Below are positions 1 through 13,029 of a DNA stretch of 64,000 bases, one piece after another. Every line of letters begins with the position of its first letter. The first letter of the stretch is position 1. The notes below the pieces were generated by a model. It saw only the letters and a list, made by a program, of their open reading frames with translations. It searched no databases and was not told the DNA's origin. Location: positions 24,887 to 88,886 of the forward strand of contig MNCI01020854.1 of assembly GCA_015680685.1 (NCBI GenBank), read 5' to 3'. This DNA is from Gnetum montanum (lineage: Eukaryota; Streptophyta; Gnetopsida; Gnetales; Gnetaceae). A program made the position numbers and the translations under genes.

Positions 1-1259
1 ACATCAATATATTACACATGAAGTAGTATGACTATGTTGAAATTTGGTTTGTACACAAAATAACTATGATCTAAACCAAAATTACGTGTAGTTAGTCCTC
101 TCTAAATCAATATGTTCAAAATTGATATGATGTTATACTCAATAAAAATTGAATTCACTATATTTAAATTGATAACTATAATAAATGATGACCAATAAAA
201 ATAACAAAAAATATAAAGTAATTAGTTTCAAAATGGAAACTTTTATAATAGATAGAAAAGTATTTTACATGTTTATGTTTTGCTAGAACTTGCACATTTG
301 GAAGGTGAAAAACATAAAACTTGTTCATTTGTTAGTTGCTTATCAATTTGTTATATCATACTCTTCTACCCATAAGCACTATAATATGGAAAATTGAACT
401 TGATAAAAAAAAAATTAGATGGAAATACAACCTAAAAATTTTGGTTGGTGATGAGGCATCTAGTAGCATTTTGCATGTCTATTGTAAGTTTTCGATTTGG
501 GAAGTGTTTCATACACCCTATGTTTGTAGTCCTAGCATGTTTAATTGAGGTTTATGTCTCTTAGGAATGCATCATTGCAACCTGTGTCACACTTTTGGGT
601 TGTGTTCATGTTCTAAATTTCTTAGGATGTTTATTGCTTCTTTTGGGCATCCTACGATGCTTTTGACATGTCCCCTACTATTTTAGCCTTCATCTAGAAC
701 TAGTGGCTTAGAGTTTGGTAGGGGGTGCATAGGCTAGCTTGTGTCAACACACATCTTGCATCATTGCAGGGGCACTAATGCATCTCCTGGCTAGCTTGGT
801 TTGGTTCACTTCATCAATGGTGTGATTGATATGGACCAAGGTTGTGTTGACAAACCTTCACTGATGCTTGGGTGCTAGTGAATCTCCATCATTACTTCAA
901 AAAAATTATAAATACCCAAGATGTGCTCTCATACATATGATTAATAACTTTTTGATAACTTTATCATCATCTTGGCTTTTGATGTTTGGTTTGTATTTAG
1001 AGCTCCTTCTCCCTTAGGTAAGTTGATTTCCTTCCTATTTTGTATGTATGGATTGAGTTTTTGCTTCTACAAATACAACTAGACTTTGTTAGAATGCTAT
1101 CTTACTTACATAGCCCAAAACCATTTTGTCAATGTGAAGTCTAGTTTTTGTGCAATGAATAAAGCTTATGGTTTTTCCTTTGTTTCATAACTTAGATGCC
1201 TTAAACCATTAAAATATCAAAAATATTTATTTTCTTTTCATTACATTTAGCTGTAATGA
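1..1259. other. AT-rich stretch without a recognisable gene
   Basis: Only short chance reading frames are present and none resembles a protein I know. Base composition is AT-rich and similar to the rest of the non-coding window. I see no structured RNA or terminal repeats here. Confidence 0.5.
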
Positions 1260-1523
1260 TTTGTTCTTATCCAATAAGGTTACAACTATATGACATGGTA
1301 TTGTGTCATCAAGGTTGTAACTAGGGGTTATTTATTACTTCTTCTGTATAGTGTTTCACCTATATAATGAGGGATTTCGACACATATAAGTAATTGTAAG
1401 CATTATGTCCATCTCCATAAGGAATTGTGTTGTCTATGTATTAATTATTATTTTATTCTTATATTTATAAAATACATATAAAATATAAAATATTTCTTCA
1501 TTTTCTCACAATGGTAACACAAA
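1260..1523 (+). repeat. 3' part of a copia-type LTR with TATA box and weak primer-binding site
   Basis: A TATA-like element (TATATAATGA, 1361-1370) is followed about 140 bases later by TTTTCTCACA at 1501-1510, a common ending for copia LTRs. Directly after it, 1512-1523 matches the initiator-Met tRNA primer-binding site TGGTATCAGAGC at 8 of 12 bases. Together these fit the end of a plus-strand copia LTR. I could not fix the left LTR end, and no copia protein follows, so this may be a truncated or chance match. Confidence 0.35.
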
Positions 1524-1949
1524 TTTCTCATTATATTATATGTATTATAAGTGCTTTATATTTCTTGAATGCAATGATATACACTAGTCTTCTTGGCAAT
1601 CCACTCAACATTGTCTTTGAAGCTTATGATTGGATTGTGCTATGTTATGTATGATATCATGCCATTGGTCACAAGTGGTGGGACCCCTATCATTGGCACT
1701 ATTACTAGGAAAGACAAAGGTATATTACCTAGAAATACTTGTACATTTTTTATCTTAATATTTTTTCAACTAGAGTGTGTATTTGTTTAGCATTAAGTAT
1801 ACCTTGTTAATACAAATGATATAGTAGATAACGCTCAAAGCTCATCAAGGAACTCTAGTAGAGGAAATGTGACAAAAAAAGCAGGCTTATGTCACATTTG
1901 AATGCTTAAATAATGCAACTATACCACAAGTTGTTTTGAATTATCATCA

Positions 1950-3370
1950 AAATTAGCAGGGGAAGTGGCATGATGTTCATGAGTGGTTCTTTAAGGGACC
2001 AACTAAGGTTGGATCACATGATCTTAAAGAGGCCTTAATCAAGATTGGCTTAAAGGAAGATTATGCATTTTATGTGGCTTTGAAGCTAGTGCACAGTGAT
2101 TACGAACCCCATTAGAGGCAAGAAGTTTGAGACCAAATGGGAAAAGAGAAGGCTCATTGTAGCTTTCCATATGACCATTTAGATGGAGAGGAGGATGATA
2201 AAGAAAATAAAAAAGGAAAAGAGGTAATCCACCATGAAGGTCCATGGTTAATGACGACTCATAAAAGTAGACCAAAAAATCATGATGCTGATTTACTCTT
2301 CAAGTTTCAGCATCTACACAGGTATGAACCATCTAGTAATGATGATGCTCTCTTATTTAATTAGGATGATAATGATGAACTCAATGAAGTTTTCTATATT
2401 CCATGGGATCATGTTCATGCCAACTACATCAAATTAATCAACATGGCCAATGTTCCAACTTACAGAGGGCTTACCAATGATGATACCTAACTTTACATAT
2501 AGACATTTGACAATGCTTGCTACCTATAGCATATTGTCAGTGATTGGAACAAGCTGCAATTATTTCCCTGCATCTTCATCAAGCATGCAAAAATCTAGTA
2601 CATGTCTTTGCCTTTAAATCAATTCAAAAATTGGCTATGTTCATCCAAATCTTCTATACCAAAATTTAGACCTATGTCTATATCTTAAACATCTAGAAGA
2701 AAATGATCGAATGGAGGCAAGGAGCACATGAGCTACTAGACATTGCCATGGAGAGGTACATGAAAACTATCCATCATTGTCTAAATCATGGATTCAATTA
2801 AAGAAAATAGTTGATGCATATCATGAACGACTTAATGCAAGAAATAAGGAAGTATGTAGACATGTACACATGGATCAAGTATACAAAATGTCCATGGCCT
2901 AAATTAATGCAATTCTAGATACCATTGTAAGCATGGAAGATGAATGAAGAAAGTGATAATAAGCTAAGGAGTACAATCATGATCCTACATGTAGAAGGAA
3001 GGTTAAAAATATTAAAGGTATAACTGAGTCTTCCACTACTATTAAGATCACGACACAAGATCAAGTCAAAACCAAGAAGGTTTTGACAAGGTTGGTTGAC
3101 AAGGTGAACCAAGTTTGGGAAGCAATTGATAAACAAATGATTAATATCCTTAAGGAAATTAGGGGTAAGATGGTTGAAGCTACAGCCAAATAATTACCAT
3201 CACTTGAACATAGAAAGAAGTATGATGGAAAGGATAATGAGAAGCTCTTCTACTTTAAAAGCATCAAAGAAGATCTAGATGAGGCTTCCTTATCTTCTAG
3301 TAATAAGGGCCCCTACAAATACTATGCAGGTTGTTGTCACATTTTGACCATTAATGAAGCAGGGCTTTAG
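1950..3370 (+). pseudogene. decayed Ty3/gypsy gag, Athila-like lineage
   Basis: From about 2137 to 2620 one frame runs with only in-frame stops. It contains a gag block (NMANVPTYRG, then DWNKLQLFPC) that lines up with the gag blocks at 58190-58400 (+) and 18880-19400 (-) in this window. The next block (WRQGAHELLDIAMERY) matches WKQGNHKPLDATMGRY of the 58-kb copy. Around 3046-3370 a coiled region resembling DKVNQVWEAIDKQM and a cysteine/histidine tail (CCHILT) mirror the zinc-knuckle end of the other copy. Stops such as those near 2361, 2488 and 2500 are TAG or TAA at positions expected to be CAG or CAA. No protease, RT or integrase follows; the sequence changes to a repeat unit at 3382. The identification rests on comparison with the other copies in this window. 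Confidence 0.6.
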
Positions 3371-3381
3371 TCTTAGATTTC

Positions 3382-6129
3382 TGATGGTTTATATTAGCTC
3401 AAATTTTTCATAAAAGGAGACTTTATATTTTAGAATAATAGTGCTTATGATTAAAGGAATAAAAAGTTTAATTCCTAATTATGATTTCAGGTTTTAAAGT
3501 TTAAAATTTCAATTTTGATAAGAGCTATAGCATGTATGAAATTTTAGTACTTAAGTTCAACAATAGCTACCTTCTTGAAATAGGAATGGAGCTTGAATTA
3601 TTGGGTTTATTTTTTGACATGATTCCTACAACTTTTAGAAACCAAATACTCATGTGATGAGATTTAGCAAAATTTATCGCACTATATTTATATGAAGGCA
3701 AGCTCTAAGTAGAGATAAAATCTAGGAGAAGTCACAGCAGATATTTTGTAAAGCTTAAAGTATTTGTGGTAAAGAGTTTTAAAAGTTGAGTGAACAATCC
3801 TAAAATATCCTTCTCTATTAATCTCATGATGTTTTAGAGCTAGGATTTCAAATTAATCCAAACATCACATAAAACAACTGTGTTAGGTATTGAAGGTAGA
3901 GCTTACATGAGTTCTAGCTAACTCAAGCATACACTCTTTCTACTTTCTAGTTAAGTTGAGAATGTCAAAGATGGAATTATAGAGCTCAAGAACCAATTTC
4001 ATTTTGATATAGGATAGACATTAGAACAAATAGTTGAGCTCAGGAAGAAAACCCTTATTTTGTAAAAAGAGGGCTCTATCCAAATCCAAAAGGGGGTTTC
4101 ATCAAATGTGCTTGCCATGTTAGCTCATAGGTGAGATTTGTAGAACAAAAGATTTTCTCTACAAGATGGCTCTACAAGATCGAAATTAGCTTTACCATGT
4201 AAGTTGTTGTGTAATGCCATTAGTAGAGCCAAGGATTGGTTCTATGAAGGATGCAAAAATGTGCTTTTCCAGGTCAACTTTAGGAAGAAGAAACGATGCA
4301 TGTAAAGCCAAAATTCAACCTCAATAACCATTTTATTTTGGATTCTACCACATTAGTGCTAAAGAAAGGAATTTTCTTGTAGAGCTAAAATTTGATTTTA
4401 CAAGTGGATGCAAAAATAGCTCTATCATGTTAACATGTAGAGAAAGGACATTGCTCACAGATCTAAAATTTGGCTCTAGAACATAGTTGTGAAGCAAGCT
4501 CTACCACGTCAACATTAGCCAAGTGAGCTTCATCTAGAAAAAAAGACTTGTAGGGTTGAAAAGTGGTTCTACATAGAAGCTCTACCACGTAAGCTCTTAA
4601 GTTAGCTTATGCCCATAGAATCAAAGTCCAGTTGTATGAAGAAGCTCTACAAGTCATATCATCATCAAAAAAAGAAGTTCAACCTAAAATGATATTCATA
4701 GAGAAAAATTAGCTCTATAGATGAGAGTAAAAATTGGCTCTACCAGGTTAGCTCCTTCTTAGAACAAGTTCATAAAACCAAAATCTAGCCTCACAACAAG
4801 CTTATTTTTCAGCTCTACCACATCAGCATTGGAAGGTTAAGGCTAGAGCATTGTTTGTGGAGCTTAAAAATAGCTTTGCTAAGTTAGCTTATAAAGGAGG
4901 TTTGTAGAATTTAAAAATAGCTCTATGAAACAACTCTACCATGTTAGCTTCATTAGCTTATAGAGGAAGCTCATAGAGCTTAAACATGATTCTACAAAGA
5001 AGCTCTGCCACATTAGTTTTCATCACACTAGCCTCATCATAAAGTTGGCTTGTAAAGTTAAATCTTCATTCTATGAGAGAGCTTTGCCTTGCAAGCTTTC
5101 CAATTAACACATTTTCATAAAATCGAGATTTCCATGTACTAAGTAAAGCAAAAGTGGTTCTCAAGAAAGCACCAAATCAGTTCTACCATGTCATCTTCTA
5201 TCACTTTAGCTTGTAAGCCAGTTCATGAAGTAATAAAATTACTCTCACCACATCATCTCCTTTATAGAATGAAGTTGTAAAACTAGAAATTGATTCTATA
5301 ATGAGCTCATGTTTCTGTTCTACAAACCATATTAGCACAACTCAACATGCATTGCCACATCATCATCTAGATGAAGATTTACAAGCTTATGAGAAGTAAG
5401 AAAACATCATCTACCAAGTTAGCTCACTCATAGAGCTAGTTCACAGAACCTAATTTTTGTTCTATGAGCATGTTCTACCATGTCAGCATCTTAACATGTC
5501 AGTTATAGAATAGGCTAGTAGAACCAAAATTTGGATTCACAACAAGCTCAATTTAAACCTACCACATCAGTGAATTTGACGAGAAATATATTGCTAGTTG
5601 TAGAGCTAAAAAATGACTATACACAAGAGTAGAAAAATGGTTCTACAAGCAACATCAAAGCTCATCTTGGACTCACAAAAGGTTACATTTCGTGCAAATG
5701 TGCATTTCGTTTTTAATCCAGCTTAGCAAGGGATGAGGTGTACCACGTACAACATAATATTAACCCTATGAAGAAGCCCTAAAATCATTCATCGATATCA
5801 GCATGAGGAAAAAAAGGCTACATTAACAAACAGAGCTAAAAATCGAAACAAAGAGTAGGATAGTGTAGAATTGCCATTGAAGCTTAGAGAAGAGAGTGCA
5901 AATCCACAATTAAAGCACAAATCTATCATTAAGCTTAAATAAGTGACTCTAGATATGATATTGTGATGTTTATATCAAACTAGAGCTCATACACATAGTT
6001 TTCTCTATAACCACTAAGTTTATTTAGAGGTATCTAGGCCTTGGTGTTTCCAAAGATCAATAAACACATAAAATTGAGTTTGAAAGAATCCTCATCCTTA
6101 TGATTTTTATCATGAGGAGGAGTATAATG
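3382..6129 (+). repeat. long LTR-like unit filled with GCTCTACC motifs (copy 1)
   Basis: The unit starts TGATGG and its first 1.5 kb aligns with 8125-9656, so it is a genuine repeat. Inside, a degenerate motif around AGCTCTACCATGTTAGCTC recurs about every 70-120 bases (for example near 4498, 4583, 4738, 4814, 4930, 4999, 5178 and 5462), with TAGAGCTAAAA segments between. It ends near a TTGGTGCC at 6130-6137 that could be a decayed Asp-tRNA primer-binding site, which would make this a 5' LTR. The TGATG start is shared with the gag-only elements at 14964 and 56270. The right boundary is uncertain. Confidence 0.5.
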
Positions 6130-6746
6130 TTGGTGCCAAATAGAGCTTTTACCCACTATCAGTTTCTTGTGGTTAAAGAAAGATTAACAAGGTAGTGTGG
6201 TCTAAAGTAGTTACCAACAGTTCTTTATTACATTAGAAGAAGGGCAAGAAATAGTTGTTAATTGATTTATGAGTGAACAACTTTATAAATCTGAAGAATT
6301 TAAAAGTCCTAAGGAATATTCTAATAATAAGACTAATCATTAATGAGAGCAAGAGAAGAAAAAGCTTTTTGTATTAGGGATAAGTAGTGGAGAAGAAACT
6401 AAAATGTCTAAAGGATCACATCTTCTGTCTAGCTTACTAGTCTTTAAGATAAAGCAAGGAAAATTCAAGAGTTCAACCATGAGAAGGAAGCTCAATAGGA
6501 TGGAAAATCCATCATGAGTAAATCCTTGGCAAGATGTCATATTGCTAAGATTCCCAAACTGCCATGATATCCTTAAGATAGTTTACAAATAATTATCTAA
6601 GTCTTGTATCTTTAGAAAGGCTAACGTATATGAAGGAAGCAATAGAATGGTCATAGCTAGAGAGAAAAATCCTAATAAGGAATATGAGAAGATAGCTTGA
6701 GTTGTAATTGAAATTGAGTACAAAAAAGATTTTGAAGGGAAGGTTT
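6130..6746. other. short internal segment between the two long LTR-like units
   Basis: AT-rich sequence with no recognisable domain. It begins with the possible primer-binding site TTGGTGCC and runs to the target duplication of the solo LTR. With 7886-8124 it makes about 0.86 kb between the two units, far too short for a full retrotransposon interior. Confidence 0.4.
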
Positions 6747-6751
6747 CAAGG

Positions 6752-7880
6752 TGAGGATCAAGAACTTATAAGGGGGGTTGAATAAGTTCCTCAACTTGAA
6801 ATCAAACTTGTCACACAAAACACACTAAAATTTACATGGTTCCCCAACTTGGCTAGTCCATCCTTGGAGGGTAGATTACGTGCATACCTTTGGACTTTGT
6901 TTCTTCCAAAATGTGATTTAAAGGACACCACAACCTTTACAAGATTTGAGCTTTGCTATGAAGAGTTTCATCACTGCAAAATCTCTCAACCTTACAAGCT
7001 CCCAACAAGCTTAGAATGTGATTTCAAGGATCTCACAACCTTAAAAAATTGAGTTATTCTTTGAAGTATTTTAGCATTGTAAAATCACTCAATCCGATAG
7101 GATTCTAACAAGCTCAATATAGATGCCTTCTCCCAAGACGCACATCAACCCCCATAGGGAAATAAGAAAAAGAAAAGATACAAGGAAAGAATGTAACTAC
7201 AATTACAAGTCCTTATCATTGAAGCCTAATTTAACATACAATTAACATACAACCAAGGAAATGATGTGATAATGAAGGACAAGAGTACAAGAGCATAGAT
7301 ATGAAAATGATTACTTTGATGTTGACAACACTTGCATAATTTCCAAGGATTTGATGTTTTCCTATAGGTTTGGTGTTTTAGAAAATGCCTTGGAATTCAT
7401 GCAATGACTACCCAATGGCTAGTGTAGACATCTCCTTTGAAGTTGGGATGTCTACCTAAGATCTACCTTAGTTTTGGAGAGACATCTTGTTCTAAAGTCG
7501 GACGTCTCTAAGGAGACATCTACTTTTTGATGGAGATGTCTACTGTTTCCTAGAGATGTCTTGTTGTGATTTCTTTCTTTTTGGAGAGATGTCTACTATT
7601 TCTTGGAGATGTCTCCTTAACTCTTTAAACTCTAGTTCTTGAGGCTTTCTCTCATTAATTTTTCTTCTTCCTAATTTTTGGAACATCTTCATTTGATTTT
7701 TAGTCTTTGGTTTTAGTCCATGCTTGTTAATGTTCTCATGCTATCTTATAAGATCTTCACTCATTTAGATATCATTTTCTTTAAGTCCTTAATCATCATG
7801 TTCTTGTAAACACATTATCAATAGCAAACATTCTTTGTTATTCATTTTCCTTAAGGTTTTGACATACTAAAATGTCAACA
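6752..7880 (-). mobile_element. solo copia LTR (SIRE-like) with 5-bp target duplication
   Basis: On the minus strand this 1129-bp unit begins TGTTGACATT and ends GATCCTCA, the usual TG...CA termini. It is flanked by a perfect 5-bp duplication, CAAGG at 6747-6751 and 7881-7885. It aligns with the LTR at 36559-37668, which has a primer-binding site and copia pol beside it, so the family assignment is firm. No internal sequence accompanies this copy, so it is a solo LTR left by LTR-LTR recombination. The part at about 7420-7620 repeats GGAGATGTCTACT-like motifs several times. Confidence 0.85.
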
Positions 7881-7885
7881 CAAGG

Positions 7886-8124
7886 AAGATCATGATCATC
7901 ATTCTCTTTCCACCACTCAATTAGTTTCTAGATAGCTAGATATATGTATATTTTATGCATAACATTAACGATGCATGGGGCTTTTATACTATCAAGCCTC
8001 AAGTGTGATGGTACTTTTCCCCCCAAAAATATTCTCTTTCAAAACTCAATATTGTATCATTGTATATTATTTCATTAGAATAATGAAAAGCTTTCCATTC
8101 TAAAAGTTGTCATATTTAGGTCAT
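7886..8124. other. remainder of the short internal segment
   Basis: No gene seen. The sequence continues the segment interrupted by the solo LTR and ends at the TGATGG start of the second long LTR-like unit. Confidence 0.4.
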
Positions 8125-9656
8125 TGATGGATTAGGGCTTAAGTCTTGGACTCTATATTTTAGAATAATTGAGGGCTTATAATTAGATGAATAGAAAGCT
8201 CAAGCCCTAATTGTGATTTCATGTTTTAAAGATTAAAATTCAAATTCTGATAAGAGCTGTAGCATGAATGAAGCTTTAGTACTTAAGTTTAAGAACAACT
8301 ACTTTCTCAAAACAACAACATAGCTTGAATTATGAGGTTTATTTCTCTAGATAATTCCTATGAATTTCAAAAATCAATTACTTGTGCAATGAGATTGAGC
8401 AAAATTTATCACATCATGTTTGCATGGAAACAAGCTCTAAGTGGAGATAAAATCTAGGGGAAGTTCTAGAAAAGATGCTATAAAGCTTAACGTCTTTGTG
8501 GTAAAGAGTTTTAAAAGTTGAGTGAACAATCCTAAAATACTTTGATCTATTAAGCTCATGATGTTTTAGAGCTAGGATTTCAAATAAATCCAAACATTGC
8601 ATAGAATAGCTCTATCAGGTATTTAAGGTAAAGCTTACATGATTTCTAACTGACTCAAGCATACACTCTTTCTACTTGCTAGTTAAGTTGAGAATGTCAA
8701 AGATGAAATTATAGAGCTCAAGGGCCAATTTTAATTTGATATAGGATAGATATTAGAACAAAAAATGAGCTCAAGAGGAAAGCCCTTATTTCATAAAAAG
8801 AGGGCTTGATCCAAATCAAAAAGGGGGTTTCATCAAATATTCTTGTCATGTCAACTCATAGGTGAGATTCATAGAACAAAAGATTGACTCTACAAGATGA
8901 CTTTACAAGATTAAAATTAGCTCTATCATGTAAGATATTGTGTAACATGGTTAGTAGAGCTAAGAATTGGTTCTATGAATGATGCAAAAATTGGCTCTAC
9001 TAGGTTAGCTTTAGGAAGAAGAAGTGATGTATGTAAAGGAAAAAGTTAGCCTCACTAATGAGTTTCTTTTTTGTTCTAACACATCAGCACTAAAAAGAGG
9101 AACTTGCTTGCAGGGCTAAAATTTGATTTTAGAAGTAGGTGTAGAAATAGCTCTATCATGTTAACACATAGAGGAAGGACACTGATCATAGAGCTCAAAT
9201 TTGGCTCTACAAAGTGGTTGTGAAACAAGCTCTACCATGTCAACATCAGCCAAGTGAGCTTCATCTAGACAGAAAGACTTGTAGGGTTGACAAGTGGTTC
9301 TACAAAGAAGCTCTACCATGTAAGCTCTTAAGTTAACTTATGCTCATAAAATCAAAGTTTTGTTTTATGAAGAAGCTCTATGAGCCACATCATTAGCAAG
9401 AAAAGAAGCTCAACTTGAAATGATATTCGTAGAGAGAAACATTATCCCTATTTATGAGCATAAAAAATTTGCTTTACCAGGTTAGCTCCTTCTTAGAATA
9501 GGTTCATAGAACTAAAATCTATCACGTCAATGTTGGAAGGTCAAAGATGGAGTGTTCTTCATGAAGCTTAGAAATAACTCTACTGTGTCATCTTGTAAAG
9601 GAGGTTTGTAGAAATAAAAAATAGCTCTACCATGTTAGCTTCATTAGCTTGTAGAG
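8125..9656 (+). repeat. long LTR-like unit with GCTCTACC motifs (copy 2, truncated)
   Basis: This copy aligns with 3382-4935, including the shared opening, the TATATTTTAGAATAAT block and the recurrent AGCTCTACCATGT motif (near 8994, 9149, 9229, 9309, 9473 and 9620). It stops abruptly at 9656, where the LTR of the Tat-type element begins. The missing right portion is not found on the far side of that element, so a later deletion or rearrangement must have removed it. Confidence 0.6.
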
Positions 9657-11530
9657 TGAAATACCATCAAAAATTAAGTTTCAAATCCCATTTTCCAACT
9701 TGAGGTAAAAATTTATTGTAAATGTAAGATATGTAGTCCTTGAATTACAATCTTACCTATTTCAACTTTTGGGGGCTGGAAAATTCTTCAAAAGTTGTTA
9801 TTGCCTCACTTCCAAAGTAGGAAAAGGTACCTCATGTTTATATTTAGGCTTGGGAAGTCTAAAAATGCCTTGAAAATGGCCAAAATTAGCATTTTCATGG
9901 GTTTTTGTAGGGGTATGGCCTCAACTACGTTGGAACCATCTACCCCCTAGTGTAGATGGAATTAATGGGATTTTCCATTTTCAACCTAGCATAGTCACCA
10001 CCAAAACCCAAAGAAGATGCATCATTGGAATTGTTGGGATTTTCCATTTCTAGTCTTGCAACTCTAGCATAGTTATTCCAAGTTTTCAGCAATTATAGAA
10101 TAGTGGAAGAATGGAATAAAAAAACAATGGAACACCAAAATAATGAAATATGCAACATTTCCCAAAGTTGGAGTTGACCACATGTTTCATCAACTTTAGT
10201 GTAATTGGGATTTAGCATAGTAAGGATGATTCCAGCGTAGTCATAAAAGTTTATTTACTATTTATAGTAAATAGATAGATTTTGGTGGCTATAGTATTTT
10301 GAAATTACTATAAATGATAACTATGCTAGAAATGGATGACCGTTGACAATTGGCAATTGACACCATTATTAGCAATCATGAAAGTGATGTACAGGCCCCA
10401 AAATAGCCAATTCCATCCTATATAAACCACACATAAATACCTTATTATGGTTCCACACTTTTAGCAAAAAAGAACACTTTGCAAGAACTTTCCAATAGTC
10501 AAGAGCACCCTATAGTAAACAACCTTTTACAACCTTGCAATACTTTTTAGCAAAATTGGTTTCTACACTAGGCATAGAGACTCCCACATGACATTGTTGT
10601 ACCAAAAGTGTAACACCATTCCATAGCCATATTTGTAGATCTTGGTGAAAACTAGCAAGAGTTATCAGAGATAGGAGTGAGGAAACATATGAATTGTAGA
10701 GCTTCAAGTGTAGATTACAAGTTCCAATGTACTTCAAATTCTCCATTGATGGCTTTGTGCACACCTAGCCCATAATCTGTATTTCTTAAATTTTGAACTT
10801 TATTTTCAATTTTAATAAAGTCATAGTTTATTGTGTGTTGATCCGATTTCATGTTTTTGTTTCTATGTTGATTTTTATTCTAGATCTAAAATTTCATTTC
10901 CATTTCCATTCTTTTTATGTTTTGTTGTTTTCACTTTCTTTTTTGTTAACACTTTCGTAAGTCCTTGGTTGATTAGCTAGACTATTTAGGGAACCTTGAA
11001 TCCCCTTTTTAGAGGCCTTTGGGATTTTAGATTAAATTTCTTTTGGCCCTTGGGATTTTTTTTTCCATTCCAGTAACCAAAATTTCTATGTCTAATAATT
11101 TTCTAGCACTAGAAGGAGGGCCCCCCACCCAAATTCTTGGTCATAAAAATAATACCAAGTTTGCTACATTTTTTTATTTCATCATTACATTATTTCATTA
11201 AAGCTAACACTTTCTACCCAATCCCTTTCCCATACACCCTAGCGTAGTTGTGATGATAGTGTTGGATTTCTGTTGTAACTTCACAGTAGTTGATGATTTC
11301 TTGGGGAATAGCATAGTCTACTTTAAAAACGATTTTCCATTATGTTGTAGAACCTTGTTCCATTTTGTTAAATACCTAATCCCATTTTTAATACCTATTT
11401 TAGTTAATACCTAATTTCATTCAGTAAGATAAACCACTTTTCCCATTTTCACCATTCAATGTAGTTGGGAATTGCCCTGTGTACTGCACAATACATGACA
11501 GTCTACTATGTAGTATTTCATAGTAGAATT
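9657..11530 (+). repeat. 5' LTR of the Tat-type element
   Basis: It starts TGAAATACCATC, matched by TGAAGCACCATC at 32969. A TATA box lies inside at 10418-10427. Several copies of the GTAGTCA/AGCATAGT motif occur at about 9905-11560 (for example CAGCGTAGTCATAA near 10230 and TAGCGTAGTTGT near 11240). The right boundary is approximate: the tail of the 3' LTR, 33116-33133, resembles 11502-11526. I found no convincing primer-binding site behind it. Confidence 0.5.
10418..10427 (+). promoter_or_regulatory. TATA box of the Tat-type LTR
   Basis: CTATATAAAC lies about 760 bases into the 5' LTR, a suitable place for the end of U3. A polyadenylation-like AATAAA follows near 10814. The equivalent part of the 3' LTR is deleted, so conservation cannot be tested inside the window. 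Confidence 0.5.
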
Positions 11531-11627
11531 TTTTCAATTGTCTTTCCATTTTGGTCAACTACACTAGTAGATTATCCCACATATCATTTTTTTTAGTAAA
11601 AGTAGTAAAAAAATTAAAACCATATTT

Positions 11628-12867
11628 TTGATAATGTCTTTCAGCCAATCGACCATTCTACCCTTCAACTTCATTGACAATGGGTCCAACCAACAATCTA
11701 TAAAAGTGTATGATCCCAAAGACCCTACTGTGATCGAGTGTAGATTGTCCTTGAGGCTTAGGTGGAGGAGTCTTGATTTGTCAATCATAAATGAAGATCA
11801 CTACAACTTCATTTATGCCAAGATTTAGGCTAGCATGCTAATTCATCACATGGAAGTAGAAGCCAACAAGGAACTCAAACTTATACAATGCGATGGAAAG
11901 GAATATATTCCTTCCCCATATGACCAAATACCCCTGAGCAAAACTCATGTGTGCATCTTATCTCAATTAATTAAGATGGATGAGTCAAATGGGATGGCTA
12001 GCTCAGATGAGCAGTAAGAGGAGGAGGATGAGTTTGGGGAAGAATCTGAACATGAAAACATCCTAGGTAGGTTGTTTTAACAAGTAACTCCTAAGGCTAC
12101 AGTGCCTACCTCCATCCTCCTCATCTAGTCCATGGAAAAAATGCCCTAATCCTCTTACCCTTCTTACTTGACCATGTTTGGGCCCATACCAATCATAGCC
12201 ATGCATCAAACATAATTGATGTTGTAGTCCATAACATTCCACTTTTCCATGTTGTTTTGCTACTCAACCTAGGTTAGTGTGACTTTCATTGATGGTGGTT
12301 ACCATCACAAATCTTCTAACCATCCAGATGTGATGCACAGTGGGGTCCCACGTAACCCAAGGATTACATACCCCTTTCATGTCATTTATGCCCGAGATAT
12401 GAATGTAAACCTCTTTTTCTTTGTTTGGCCTGTCTACAACCATGATAATGCAACCTCTCCCCTCAATGTTGCAACTAATAACAAGGCCAAATGCCTCCGA
12501 ACAGACACTACAACCCTTTCTATAGATCCCACAACCAACAGGGGCACCCTAGGGCCTAGATCATGCCTTCCAAATGATCCAAGACCTAATAGAGGAGTTG
12601 AAGAGGCTCAAGGCCTCTACATATCAACCCATTAAAGTCATAGGCTTTGACTAGGATGATCTCGTTAGTCCTATGGTTCCACATTTAACACTTCCTTTGG
12701 GTGTCCCCATCTATCAGTTTACAAAATACAATGACGAAGGTGATCCTAATTCTCACCTAATAACCTTTCCCTTGGAGTGCTTGTTGTTAGAAGCCTGGCC
12801 ATACATGGTCATGAGAATATTTCCTATGTCCCTTATAGCAAAATTGCTTGAGTTCCATCCCTGTTAG
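11628..12867 (+). pseudogene. gag region of the Tat-type element, decayed
   Basis: Three open stretches follow one another: 11628-11826, 11835-12017 and 12279-12867 (with a break near 12633). The last contains GVPIYQFTKYNDEGDP, which has the layout of the gag core of Tat-type elements (a F-x-KY-x-GEGDP-like motif), followed by a region ending MRIFPMSLI that matches the usual MRLFPxSL. The first stretch (IKVYDPKDPTVIECRL) is well preserved but I do not recognise it. It may be an extra N-terminal module like the ORF1 of Ogre elements, which is a guess. Confidence 0.5.
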
Positions 12868-13029
12868 TGAGGACATCCTTGCTAATGAAGAATCGATCCA
12901 TGTAGTGATGGTACCTTCTTTACTCAGGGAAGTGAAATCAACATCACTAGTGTTTTGTGACTACAAAGTCAAGACTAGCTCCTAGAATGGAAAAGTAACC
13001 AAGGAATCCCTTCATAACTATATGATTTG

